DNA from: Acanthosoma haemorrhoidale
Taxonomy: Eukaryota > Arthropoda > Insecta > Hemiptera > Acanthosomatidae
NCBI GenBank assembly: GCA_930367205.1
Contig: OV884015.1
Location: 36,819,288 to 36,883,287 of the forward strand
Direction: 5' to 3'
DNA: 64,000 nt
Position numbers and translations under genes: made by a program. Of the stretch, positions 10,034 through 20,659 are shown in pieces (position 1 is the first letter of the stretch; each line of letters opens with the position of its first letter). The notes under the pieces were generated by a model. It saw only the letters and a list, made by a program, of their open reading frames with translations, was not told the origin of the DNA and made no database searches.

Positions 10034-10324
10034 CTAAGAATTTCCAATACTTGCATCATACTGATAGAATCTACCGACCGGTCCTTTATTAAAGTATTTA
10101 TAAATTTGTACTCCGTTTTTAGTTGACGTTCTTACGTCAATAATTTTCGGGACAAGGGAAATTTTGAGCGCTGGTTCAGTAAATGCTTCAAAAGTTTGAT
10201 ATAAAAAATAGTAAATGTTTAAACAAACATGTGGAATCTTCAGAACCTTGGAGCCACTATAAAAGGTAACTATCTGATTTCCCAAGGTGAAAATTCCCAC
10301 TAAACGGGGAAGTCGTTCGGTGAC
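10034..10324 (-). CDS. Unrecognised reading frame, about 95 codons, no ATG start
   Basis: An open minus-strand frame reading ...RLPRLVGIFTLGNQIVTFYS... to ...RFYQYDASIGNS. Composition looks more protein-like than the surrounding frames, but there is no ATG, no splice site I trust and no family I recognise. It lies immediately beyond the LINE tail and may belong to another mobile element. Confidence 0.2.
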   Translation of the reverse strand, partial: VTERLPRLVGIFTLGNQIVTFYSGSKVLKIPHVCLNIYYFLYQTFEAFTEPALKISLVPKIIDVRTSTKNGVQIYKYFNKGPVGRFYQYDASIGNS

Positions 10325-12820
10325 ACGAAGTTATCCAACTTTTGTTTAATCACCCACAGAATGGAAGTGGACTATGGGAGGTTCGCAGAAGAGGCTGCCC
10401 TAGCCTTTCACTGAATCCGAACTGCTCACCTGGCGACTGGGACAGCTCTCATTAAAGGTGTGGTCCTGGGAACAAAGCTCCATTGTCTCTCTCCATATCT
10501 GGCCAGTCAGATAGTCCAACTCATGTCCTCTCGGCCATTCCTATGCTCCTCACTTGTACAATTTTCAAATTCAATGGATTGTTGCGGATAGTTCTGTTTG
10601 TAATTCAGGGGGACGTAAATGGCTGAAGATTTTTGTATGATGACGTAAGCAAGTTGTATGTAGCCCCTTCGAGGAGTTTCAGTTCTGTGATGAAAAAGCT
10701 TAAATGTAATCTGTGACTGTTATAGTTGTTAATTACGAGAAAAATAATGAAACGAATTGTAAAACAAATAGTTTTATCATAAATCTTAGATCTAATACAG
10801 ACACATTTATTTTTTTTAAAGTATGCTAAGATAATTTGTTTTCAACTCTGTTCCCCTATCTAAACATGTTGACATTTATTTGGTGCTTATAAATACTCAT
10901 TATGACGTGTCAATCCAACTGTTTGACTCATGGACCAACGATGTAGGAATATTGCACCTTTATTGGTAAGGTACGCTAAAAGACGAACGACCAGTGAAAG
11001 ATAGATAAGCTGAAAAGTGGACGACAGCCGACAGATGGTGGAGATAAAGATTCTTCTCTCCTTTGTTTGACAAACAGAGCGGTCTCTCTGTGACTAACTT
11101 CCGGCTGTAAACAGTATTTCCGGCCCTACCTGTCAGCCTAATACACGCAATAAACAATAAAACTCTTCAGAAATAGGTGAGACATTTCCCTGTGTACAAT
11201 CATGAGGCGCAATATCCCTGGTGTTGCGGCGCTAAGGGTTGATACCTTGGTGTGAAGTGTTACTTTGACGCCACTCGGTGACACCTTTACCTCGGAGGTC
11301 TGCCTTGTGTCTGTCAGTCCGTTCTGGTTATTGTGAGTCCACTTTTTGACCTAGAGTCAAAAGATTTTACATTAAGATCTCATTTGATGTCCTGATGGCA
11401 TGAAAAAATAATTTTGAGTAGGTTATTAAATTAAATTTTTATTAATATTGAAATTAAACGACTTGTGGCGGCCGTGGAAGGGTATGTATAATTAAATAAT
11501 AAATCTTCCCTAATATGGTGAAATACTGTGGAAAGACGGGAGCGTTGATATTTAAATATTGAAATTGTATGCTTTGTTTTTATAGACTGTAATTACAAAA
11601 GGTCATGAAAATCCGTTTATAACCCTAAATCGACCCGAGATTGGCAGAGGCAAAAAACATTGTAGTTCTGTTTAATGCCCCGATAATTTTAAAAGTAAAA
11701 GAAACTCCATGAAACATAATAATAAGGATTCGTTAATCAATAACTTGGAAATTACAAGTATTTTCTTGTCATAATGAGTAGAATATCAAATTAAGATCTC
11801 ATCACCCTGATTAATAGCAAGTAATATCTCTTGGTATTTTAGTGAAATATGATTACAAAGGTTATGAAAATCGTGTTTCCATTTGGTTCGTATCCGTAAC
11901 GAACGTCTAATCCTATGATAAAACACTCTTGATCTGATTTTCTTAAAACACATAAGAAATAAAGAGTTTCAAGAGTACGCCATAAAGTTTAAAGGTTTTA
12001 TTATTGGCACTTTTATAAATTATCAATGCCACGATGGCTCTGGATATAGGTCATCGCCAATGGTGGTTGATGTGGGCCGACAATAATTATACCAGGATAA
12101 GGCCAAGTCGGTCGGAAATTGCTGACAATTGACTAAGACAAAAAAGGATATGCGGCTCATCTTGCTGATTTTATTCTTGGAATTGTCTTCTCGTGAAATA
12201 TCCGAATGTCAGCTCTTTTGAATTCCTAATGAGTTAAATAAAAATTGTGGCAGCTTTATAACTCCTCCAAAACGCTTATCAATTATTTATCCATTAGTAT
12301 TCATCGCAGATAACATAATAATAGTTGCCTGGGATAGTTTGTTTGTTTTTTCGGGTTTTCAACTTATATGTATTGAAAGCTTCTGTGTGTTTATGTATCA
12401 TTTCCGAAGGATAAAATCCCGAGTATTTCCATCGATTGCTCACCAACAGTCCCGTCCGACAAACTGTCAGATTGCAAGGCAGAAACAAACGAAAATTTTT
12501 ACTGGTTTATGACGGTTCCGTGAGTTGGCTTCTTCTTATCCATTCATAGCCAAAAAGAATAATATGGGGTGTTATCAAATATATCTTTCAAATTTCGGAT
12601 CAATTGGATGACTGTCACGACCACAATCGCGGACAGTAAGACCAACAACGATATTAAATTATACCATGAATTTTCACAAAAATAAAACCTTTACGTAACC
12701 GTGTAAAATATTAGCTATAAATAACCTAATAAATAATGTAAATAATTAAAGAAAATGCCTCAAAAAATATTTAGTCGTAAATATGTACCTGTATAAGATT
12801 GCTATAAATTTGGGTTGTAG
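10325..12820. other. AT-rich DNA, no gene seen
   Basis: Besides the block at 10915-11165, 10320-10520 is GC-elevated without a readable frame and 12290-12490 carries only a chance frame. Nothing further recognised. Confidence 0.4.
10915..11165. promoter_or_regulatory. GC-elevated block rich in transcription-factor-like sites
   Basis: Contains GATAAG and AGATAAAG (GATA-type), CCTTTGTTTGACAAACAGAG with an inverted TTTGT/ACAAA pair (Sox/forkhead-like), and CAATAAACAATAAAA (Hox/Cad-like). Such clustering is seen in insect enhancers, but single motifs are common by chance. The 65-codon frame across it is not convincing. Confidence 0.2.
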
Positions 12821-13577
12821 TAAAGGGTGTCCCAGAATTACACGATAGAACAACGTGTCTTTATTGTTGAGCATTATCTCAAAAATAATGAAAGTTTGGC
12901 GGCCGCAGTTCGAAAATTTCATACTAAATATGATCGGAATAGTGTTTTGACTTCATCAACTGTGAGGAGATTAATTGAAAAAACTAGGGAGACTGGATTA
13001 GTTGGAGATTATAAACACACTGGTTGTCCAAAAACAAGCCGTTCTAATGTCAATATTGAAGCAGTGCGTGAGAGTGTTGTTGAAGAATTGTGACATGATA
13101 ACACAGTTCTTTGTGCCGAAATTGATGTGGACAATATGTGGTTTCAACCTGCCATACAACCCATGAAAAAATTCAAATACTGCCTGAGACATTTCCAGGT
13201 CGTGTACTCTCTCGTTTCGGTGATCAGAATTGGCCCCCTAGATCGTGTGGTTTAACACCTTTAGATTTCTTTTTATGGGGTTATTTGAAGTCAAAGGTGT
13301 ATATCAACAACCCCACATCCACCCGTGCATTAAAAGAGGAAATTCAACACTCCAACAACGAAATTCAAACACATTTATGCCAAATGGTCATGGAAAATTT
13401 TGACAAAATAGTGCGTATGTGCCAGCAAAGTCGTGGAGGCCATTTGCCCGCTTTGTTATTCCATAAATAATCCTATCCTATTTACTTTATAATTCAATAA
13501 AAAAATAACAACAAAAATACTAAAAACTGTGTTTTCTATTTAAATCAAATCTTACGTTAATTCTGGGACACTCTTTA
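12821..13577 (+). mobile_element. Mariner-type DNA transposon, non-autonomous
   Basis: Terminal inverted repeats are AAGGGTGTCCCAGAATTA at 12823 and its complement, ending 13575 (TTAATTCTGGGACACTCTT), with one mismatch in the first 16 bases. Both ends are flanked by TA (12821-12822 and 13576-13577), the target duplication of the Tc1/mariner superfamily. The interior is about 750 bp instead of the usual 1.2-1.5 kb, because the middle of the transposase is deleted. The left repeat runs directly into coding sequence, so the 5' leader is gone too. It could only be moved by a transposase made elsewhere. Confidence 0.9.
12827..13470 (+). pseudogene. Transposase remnant: HTH N-terminus and C-terminus, catalytic core deleted
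   Basis: 12827-13093 encodes a helix-turn-helix region of the DUF4817 type (TIEQRVFIVEHYLKNNESLA then a serine/threonine-rich linker ending GCPKTSRSN), which binds the TIR. 13190-13470 encodes the transposase end (FPGRVLSRFGDQNWPPRS...LDFFLWGYLKSKVY...MCQQSRGGHLPALLFHK). Between them most of the catalytic domain is missing. The first catalytic Asp is absent, the WFQ-D-G block with the second is disrupted near 13140, and the third position, normally Asp in SCDLTP, is Gly (SCGLTP). The frame has shifts and a stop at 13093. No ATG precedes the domain; the frame would begin with GTG inside the TIR. Inactive in at least three ways. Confidence 0.85.
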
Positions 13578-13579
13578 TA

Positions 13580-15290
13580 ACTTGTTCAGTTTCAGGCTTC
13601 TAAGTTAAAATGAGGCACGAAAACGGTTTACGCAATTCATTGCAAGTTTTGGAGAATTTTCGGGATTAAAATGCCCGAACAAAGATCAAGAATGAAGAAA
13701 CCCATTTCTTTATCTATATTGCCCTTTTAATGCTTAGTTAATGGCCTTTATTTATATTTTTTTATGGGGTTGGCATTCTGTTTCCTGCCGACACTATTGT
13801 TAGTCGTCATAAGAAAATTCAATGAAACATTATCTCTAGCTGAACTGTGGGATATTCACGAATAGCAGAGGACATGTAGACAAGACGATTCCTAGTTCCG
13901 ATTTTGATGACGTAACGAAACGATTATAAAGATGACTAACTGCTCACTTATACGAAGGGTCTGCATTGAAATCCGTACGCAGAGAGAGTTTTTCATGAAT
14001 TGTATCCTACCTGTGAGAAAGATTTTCATTTTATCTCTATTTGAAGTGCGTAGATTACTAAAGCCCCCTCCCCCATCCAAAAAAAAAAAAATGTCATTAC
14101 AACGGTATTATATTGTAACGGTGTTATTACAACAAGAATAAAATTAATATTTATTGAGTTGAATAAGATTAGGTTTAAAGCAGTCGTGTACTCTTAACTT
14201 GAGGAAGAATGGATGTGAATACGATTATCTATTATCGAAAGGAATTATTTATTATTTAGCATTCCAGCTTTTCATCTATATCCGTAAGTATAAATCGCAT
14301 ATGGAATGAGCAGTGGGTGTAAGGCTGCACATTATGATTTCCGGAGCAACGATTTTGCATTTTGCCATTGTGATTGTGTTTAGTGTACACAATACCTAAC
14401 CTCTGGAACTCCTTCACTCCTGCTTCTTACCATCCCCCTTCCCTTCCAAGATTTGAATCCCATTTAAGTTTCTTCTGACAACACTAACAGTACTGCTGGA
14501 TTTTTCATCTTTATTTTATTTTTCTTACCTAGACAGCCTCCAGTCTAATCCTGGATGCAATTTTTAGGGGAACACAGTCCCATAATAAAGTTTCATTTTT
14601 AGGGTTTTGAAAACGCTTACGATTTCACCTGTTTGGCTGCTAGTCCAAGTCTTTTTGTGAGTGCCCTGTTCAAACTAGAGACATCAAAGTTTACACATAG
14701 GTCCCATTTAATATTAGAAAAATTCGATTGATTTTATAATAAATAAAATATGTATAATAATTTATATTGGAAAAATATAGCCTTATTTGTTTTGTTTTTT
14801 TGAAACTGCTATCACAGCAAGTCGTCACTACCACAACTGTCTTTAATACCGTGTTCGCGTCTTAACCAGTGTTTTTAGAGCCATGAAAGTGTTACATGAT
14901 CCACCAAAGATGCTAAAAATTAAAACCACCCTGTGGAATATGATGGGTTCCATCATTAATAATTAATTACTTATCCTTTTTAAAAAAATTATCACATTAA
15001 GGTAGGCTGTATAATTGAAGTAGAAACGACCATCAATAATAATATGATGGTAAATAATATGGATTATGTGTTGGGACGTTATTGGACTATTATTGCAAAA
15101 AGCCATTCTAATCGTTTCCGCAACCGCAACGGAACCCTTTATTATGTTTTCCATCCCACATAAATTTGTCGTATACTATAACTAACTGTACCTGAGATAC
15201 CATTGAAATGTATTTATGTAACGTAATATACCAGTTTAAATAATCTAACTGTATAAATAAATTGCCTCTAGCTGTTTTCGAATCATTTCA
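13580..15290. other. AT-rich DNA, no gene seen
   Basis: Short overlapping frames at 13892-14141 and 14963-15154 are chance frames of low complexity. A 12-base A run lies at about 14079. Apart from the tail at 14555, nothing recognised. Confidence 0.4.
14555..14595 (+). repeat. 3' tail of a LINE-like element, second copy of the 5455 family
   Basis: TTTTTAGGGGAACACAGTCC followed by CATAATAAAG. The weak hairpin GGGA/TCCC and AATAAA (14584-14589) sit in the same order and spacing as at 5471-5494. Confidence 0.45.
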
Positions 15291-15465
15291 GAAGAATTTA
15301 TTTATAAAACAGACAATGGAATGTCCGATAAACCGAGTAGATAGCGGTTCGGCAAAACTTTCCAGCGCAATGTGGGGTCATCTTCAATTCTGACTCACCA
15401 TTCTACTCTCTCAACTCCAAACTGAGTCATAGGATATGATTCGCGCGAAATGCCCCATCAGATCC

Positions 15466-15552
15466 TATAAATAGTAACAGACTATTTTAGTCTTTACTAT
15501 ATCAGTGGGGGTCTCTCAAAAGACTTTAATGCCGCCGGAGGCTACCTCCGGC
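15466..15552 (+). promoter_or_regulatory. Possible core promoter with downstream GC hairpin
   Basis: TATAAATA at 15466-15473, an arthropod-type initiator TCAGT at 15502-15506 (spacing about 38, slightly long), and a perfect GC hairpin GCCGGAGG-CTA-CCTCCGGC at 15534-15552. The 170 bases upstream are GC-elevated. No coding frame follows that I can recognise, so the product, if any, is unknown. Confidence 0.25.
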
Positions 15553-16009
15553 CGAAAGCAGTTAAATAACTGGTTACAGGCACTTTCCCATGCAGATATA
15601 TGTCTCGCTGTGACTTAGTCATGCAATTCTGGGAGACTGAGTGTCCTTCAACGTTTCATCTATATTATTTGTAGGTTACATTTTGGGTACTAGGTATTCG
15701 TCGTAGCAGTGTGCATGATGACATGTTTCACAACCGTTTATTAAAATGTGCATCAAAAACTCTCATTTGTCATGATTATAAATCTTTCTTTATGAAGATG
15801 AAAAAGATATAATTCATAAGATTCTTTATGAAGAATAAAATCCTTAGGAAGATTTTGACTTGATATTCGCCTTTTTTCGCTTCAGAACGAGAAATAAGAC
15901 ACAATAAAAAAAAAAGTACTTTTTAGGAAATTAGCACCAAATATATTAGAATATTCGTTAAATGATTTCAGACAAGAGAATTAAATAATAATTCCCCCCC
16001 CCCTCCTAA

Positions 16010-16180
16010 GCTCTAGTTAGAAGATTATGGATGAGGGAAAAATAAGGAATATTTGGGTTGAGCGGATCCTTGTACTAGGAGTACCTGCTTGAAGGTGGTG
16101 TGAGAGAATTAAGGAGTGTGGGAAGCCTCGGTAGAGGTTGATTGTTACGGTACAGTGGTGAGAGTCCACTGGTGGCTGGG
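16010..16180 (-). repeat. Dispersed repeat family R1, copy 2
   Basis: Matches 34108-34272 closely: CTCTAGTTAGAA, GGATCCTTGTACTAGGAG, ACCTGCTTGAAGGTGGTGTG, TTGATTGTTACGGTACAGTG, GTGAGAGTCCAC. The 34 kb copy has a T-run on its left, which on the minus strand is a poly(A) tail, so the family is probably a SINE or a LINE tail read on the minus strand. The GC-richer stretch to about 16340 may be further element sequence. Confidence 0.75.
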
Positions 16181-16612
16181 CATAGAGTTTCTCTAGGCAT
16201 GTAGTGCAGTCTTAGTTAGTCGGATAGCATTGATGGGTGCCCCTTAGAGGATTGTTGTTGGTGGGGCAAGCGCCGTGATGTCAACCATTTGGTCTGCTCT
16301 ACTCGATCTTGTGAGTTGCCATCGTGCCGGTAGCGGTGGGGATTTAATAATAATATTAATAGCATGCATAAACACCGGTTGTGTTTTTTCTCTTTGAGAA
16401 CGTTGACTTCCGTTTGTAATAGACATGGGTTTTTTACGAGAAACCAGCAATAACACCTTCATATTAAATATTTGTACGTTTTGTGTATCATAAATCAAGT
16501 TTAGATAATGTAATTGAATCATTTTCAATGAGTCAATTAAATAATTTTCCCCCGATTACTGTGTAGCCTGTGAAGTATGTGTAACCATTTAAAATGATAA
16601 ATATCTTTTTAA

Positions 16613-16885
16613 TTTGAAACGTCTTTATTGTGGTAAAATTACAATCTCCCTTATTGGACAATAAGTAATTGTGATACATGTTCTCATTCATACCGTATTT
16701 ACAATTTTCATTCACTCGCTCATTCATACAGTATTTACAAACAGCCCAGGTACCTTCTAAATCCACATAGTGGTCATCTCCCTCGCGTGCCAAAGAGGAA
16801 GCAGAGTCTTGGAGTCACCCACGCTCCTCCGTCCGCCACATCAATGGATACGAGCCAGTGGAGGCTGGTCAAGAGCGCGAGAGCC
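16613..16885 (-). mobile_element. Jockey-like LINE, 3' UTR copy 2
   Basis: Begins on the plus strand with TCTTTATTGTGGTAAAATTA then CCCTTATTGGACAATAAG, continues with CATTCATACAGTATTTACAA and ends near GAGGCTGGTCAAGAGCGCGA. Same order and orientation as 36845-37245. The minus frame at 16533-16793 lies mostly inside it and is a shadow. Confidence 0.8.
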
Positions 16886-19540
16886 ACTATAAATATTTAG
16901 TAATAAAAATGTGATACCTGAAAAACCAAAACGAGATACAAAAGTCAGGGCTTGAGATCTGAAGTCAGAGGAATTTTTTTATTTTGCATGTCAACCACAA
17001 GGGTCATTGACGCCCGGTAAGCGAAGTAAGTGGTGAAAATACTATTTTAAGCAAAATAAAACAATCACTGCGTGAAAAAAAAATAAGGATATCAGATCTA
17101 AATTCAACGCGAAAAGTTCTGTGAGATCCACTCGTTTCTGCTGCCGTGTTTCTGTTGACTAGTTCCAACCGATAGCAAAATTGCTTATCACTTGGTATAA
17201 GTATTTAGTTTCTTCATGTTTTCTTGACTCTAAAAAGTAAAACGGTAAAATAGTTTGATTGTACTCACATAAATGAGAATACGCTTGTTAGATAATGAAG
17301 CGTGTTCTCAGCCCCTGTTACCCCGCCGCAAGTCTATGCGCACTCTCGCCATATATATTTACATTTGTAATCTACTCATTCAGTGGTGAGGTTAAGGGTT
17401 TATAAAAAAAATTAGTTGCGGCAGCCTTCTGAAAAAATATACGCCCCTGTTGCAGTGTATAAAAAAAAATAAAGTTAAAGTAAGGAAAGAATCGATGCCA
17501 CGCAGCCAATAAAAACTGTACCAGATGATTGACAAGATGAACAGGCGAGAGAAAATAGCTCCATTAAGGGAAAACACTACTTAGTTCCCAATTACTGAAT
17601 ATATATAATTTGTAAAACGATCTTTTCCAATGATGCAGAAATGACTTCCTGACAGATAGGTGATTGGAGCAATTTCCCAGCCATCTGTCAGAAAGACTGG
17701 TCTGGTAACTAAACCAATAGATACCCAGCTGTTACAGTGGACAGATCGGTGGGGTAGGTGAGACGAGATGGCCCTGTTATGAGCCTACCGCTCGCAAATA
17801 ACAGGTTCCACTGGCAGGGACTGGGTGCTTGGCAGATCACATCAAGGGCCCAGGTAGTTCTGCCTGTGATCGTATTAGGGAATTCCGCCCTTCTGCCTGT
17901 CAATCACGGCCACCTAGCGTTCTGCCCTTATTTCGGTAATTATTTGTAATTGGGAGGCTAGAATCTTCATTTTTTTTTTTTCCCATCAGGATTTTTTCCT
18001 AATTAAACGACAAATATATAAAATCATATCATGGAAGTACTTATCTTCTCAACATGGGTTTTCAGAATCATTCATGGTATATTCCAAGATTTGTAAATGT
18101 ATCGTGTTCATGCCAACAAATTTTTTCTCTTGAAAAGTGATCCGTCCAGGTAACTCTTAATCTTTTCTTTCTGTTGGAGCCCAGTGTTACTACTGGAATT
18201 ATCTCTATTGAACATATGCTTATACCACTCTACCCTTATCAGGGGATCTTTTAGAGGATATCCTTCTTTACAGCCTGTGTAATGTGCTCATTCTTTGTTT
18301 ATTCACTTACAGCCTATTTATGTTGGGAGAAGTGTCTTTAATGTCACTGTTCCATATGCTTGGTGAATTAATCATATCAATATCCTTTTGTCTCCCTATT
18401 TCGCTTCGTCCTGTTTTGTTTTTAGTAACACATCTATTTCTTATAAAAATCCCAAAATTTCACTACTGATCGTATTGACTGACTGTGATAATTTTCATGA
18501 CATGACCCCAATTGTGTGACAAGTAATGAATGTAAAACAAAAACTCCATTACCTTCCTGCACAGGTTGGTAAAACCTGATAAAGACTTGACTTTCGTGCT
18601 ATTGCTCTTAGACTCAATTAGCCTCATCTACGTATCTTTGCACTTTTCGTGAATGTTTTTCATTAGTTGTGAATGTTACATGGTGGGTGGATATTTCATT
18701 AAAGGAAGTTAACCTCAGTCATCCCAATCTATTCTTTCACAGTGGGCACAGATTCGTCAATTATAATTTGTTCCTACTTGTTTTCAGAAGAATTTTATTT
18801 AATTCCGAGGCTAATACGTTTGTTTCATTACTCTTAAGTGAGAGAATTACTTATCAGATAATAGCTTGAAGCTACTCTGATAAAATTATTGACTTGATTT
18901 GGACGACAGATTTAAAATACATGATAAATATTTCTATTCACCTGTGAAGAGTGCCACTCACAAGTTGTAACGAAACTATTTTGTGCTTTCTCCTCACTAA
19001 TAACTGGCAATCTTTATTTGTCTTCTATCTCAGTTATGCATTGGTATTTTATTTGATGATTCCAGAATACGTATTAAAATCAAAACTGCACCAAAGTTAG
19101 ATGATTTACACAGTGAAAGTGATTGGTTACCCTCATTTGGTATATGGTCACTCAAATGACCGAGGATTACTGAAAAGCACCCATTTAAAATTTGCACAGA
19201 TTATCTTCCTGAATTACAACATGACAAAATTTTATAGAAGGAAGCCGTGCTAATTTTTTTTTTTTTGAATTTTGAAAATATTGAACTATTCATTCCAACG
19301 CTTACTTCTTCAAAGGAGGCTCTTCCATATATATATGTCTGCCATAATTATGTCATTTTTTGACATAACATACTGAGGGTTGATCGGGGGTTAGTTGCGT
19401 TGATGTAGGTAACTATCATGGGCATTTTATATAAATTTTAGTATGTAAAAGCATTGTGATGTAACTGCTTAAAGTATGTTCGTATGGAGATTCGTACCGG
19501 CCATCAATAGAGACATTTACACAGGCTGGTGGTAGGGCTG
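16886..19540. other. AT-rich DNA with one GC-elevated block
   Basis: 17640-17945 is GC-elevated and open on both strands (17709-17903 minus, 17758-17949 plus), which is usual for composition rather than coding; it contains several TCTGTCAG/CTGACAG-like short inverted strings. 17950-19540 is AT-rich with frames that look like chance. No gene recognised. Confidence 0.4.
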
Positions 19541-19544
19541 GAAA

Positions 19545-19640
19545 TAAAATACCTTCGCCGGTGCGGTATCGAATCCCCTGCAATGAAGACCCGAGAGATA
19601 GGGGCATCGCCTTAGCCAGAGTCAATCAGTATATTGAATA
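19545..19640 (-). repeat. tRNA-like SINE head with pol III boxes
   Basis: On the minus strand, TGGCTAAGGCGATG (19618-19605) resembles a pol III A box and GGGATTCGATACC (19577-19565) a B box, with about 27 bases between them, as in tRNA genes and tRNA-derived SINEs. The minus-strand frame at 19416-19625 runs through it and is a shadow. A cloverleaf cannot be drawn with confidence, so a SINE fits better than a tRNA gene. Confidence 0.4.
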
Positions 19641-19739
19641 TGTAAGGGCCGGGGAGACCGAACTGTGAGATGGGCGGTTACGGGCAGACTGTAAAGACAG
19701 ACTGAAGCAATGAAATGTTGATGGGCTCCATGTCATTAT

Positions 19740-19960
19740 GTTAATGAGGGCAGGGACGGTGCGGCCGCCCAGTGTAGGCGAGCCACGTACACTTCCGCCA
19801 ATGGCGCCTTTTCCTTCTTCTTGCGCTCGCTTGGATGCAGCTTCCCATGGATCGCCGAAATAACACCAAACGGTAATAGGCTGTCAATGGTGGCCATCTA
19901 TTCACACCTGCAAATATTACAATCCCAATTAAGAGAAGCCTCATTTTCGTTTTCGATCAT
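19740..19960. promoter_or_regulatory. GC-rich block, possible enhancer or exon
   Basis: GC-rich against AT-rich flanks, with CGCCAATGGCGCC and several GCCAT cores (Pho/YY1-like). On the minus strand a possible acceptor ATTTGCAG ends at 19916 and two frames are open beyond it: one starts ATGGCCACC with a good initiation context and runs about 54 codons (MATIDSLLPFGV..., with a KKKEK stretch), the other is the longer Arg-rich frame at 19741-19944. With two frames open, coding is unproven. Confidence 0.25.
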
Positions 19961-20422
19961 CACACGTTTGTTTCACCTGTAGCACACCATCCATTTTTGA
20001 GCTCTACATTAATAGGATAGCCATTAGATTTATCGGTGTGTGATGAGCCTTACCAAGTAGGCTAGATGCCAATTTACGTCCTTACTATGATCACGTGTGC
20101 AGAGTAATTAATTCAACTGTAAGTAATTTTTATGGTAATTAAATTGTTTTTAAATCTTGAAACTCTTTTCCCCCTACCTCAGGATCAGTGTCCCAGACAC
20201 GGAGTGTAGCAGTAACTGAAATGACTTGGAAAGTAAGACTGTCGGGTGGAGTATGCTCTCTTCCTCCCACCCCTAGAGGGCCAACAGTCCCAGTTCAGCT
20301 AGCTCACATCGATACCTATTTCGCATTTTAGCTACATCGTTCGGTTCTGTTTGATTTTTTAGCTTTTGAAGTAAAGTTGGATATTAATAAAATTTACAAT
20401 TAGTGTAATTAACATTATGATG

Positions 20423-20428
20423 TTTATT
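20423..20428 (-). terminator. Poly(A) signal AATAAA after the candidate terminal exon
   Basis: AATAAA on the minus strand, 61 bases past the stop codon at 20489. Common by chance in AT-rich DNA; its place after an independently suggested last exon raises the odds. Confidence 0.4.
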
Positions 20429-20488
20429 TTCGTTACATCAAATTAACATTATAGAAAATAAAGTCTGAAGAACTACTGACCTTTAAAA

Positions 20489-20656
20489 TTAGGGACCTTC
20501 CTTTCGTGGTTTCGTTTCACCTGGCATTCCACGACTCGTTGTTCCACCCGCAAGATGTTCCTTCCATTCCCTAAGTTTTTCTTCAATCGTCCTGCTTAGG
20601 GTAGGTGGAAGGTCTTCCAGATGTCCTCTCTTCACCTTAGCTCGGAGGCGTTGTTC
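20489..20656 (-). CDS. Candidate terminal exon of an unknown host gene (56 codons with stop)
   Basis: Read on the minus strand, an acceptor ACTGTGCACTCAG ends at 20657 and the exon begins in phase 0 with GAA CAA CGC. It encodes 55 residues and a TAA: EQRLRAKVKRGHLEDLPPTL, SRTIEEKLREWKEHLAGG, and a basic tail ending KPRKEGP. It is hydrophilic and largely helical in look, with balanced codons, unlike the chance frames around it. AATAAA follows about 60 bases after the stop (complement of 20423-20428). I do not recognise the family. Upstream exons would be at higher coordinates; none was identified. This is the best host-coding candidate in the window. Confidence 0.55.
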   Translation of the reverse strand, partial: EQRLRAKVKRGHLEDLPPTLSRTIEEKLREWKEHLAGGTTSRGMPGETKPRKEGP

Positions 20657-20659
20657 CTG

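Noticed and set aside
17709..17949. Mirror frames on both strands
   Set aside because: No start, splice or domain evidence; both strands open equally.
19965..20050. Inverted CATCACAC/GTGTGATG pair
   Set aside because: Eight bases over an 70-base gap is expected by chance in a window of this size.
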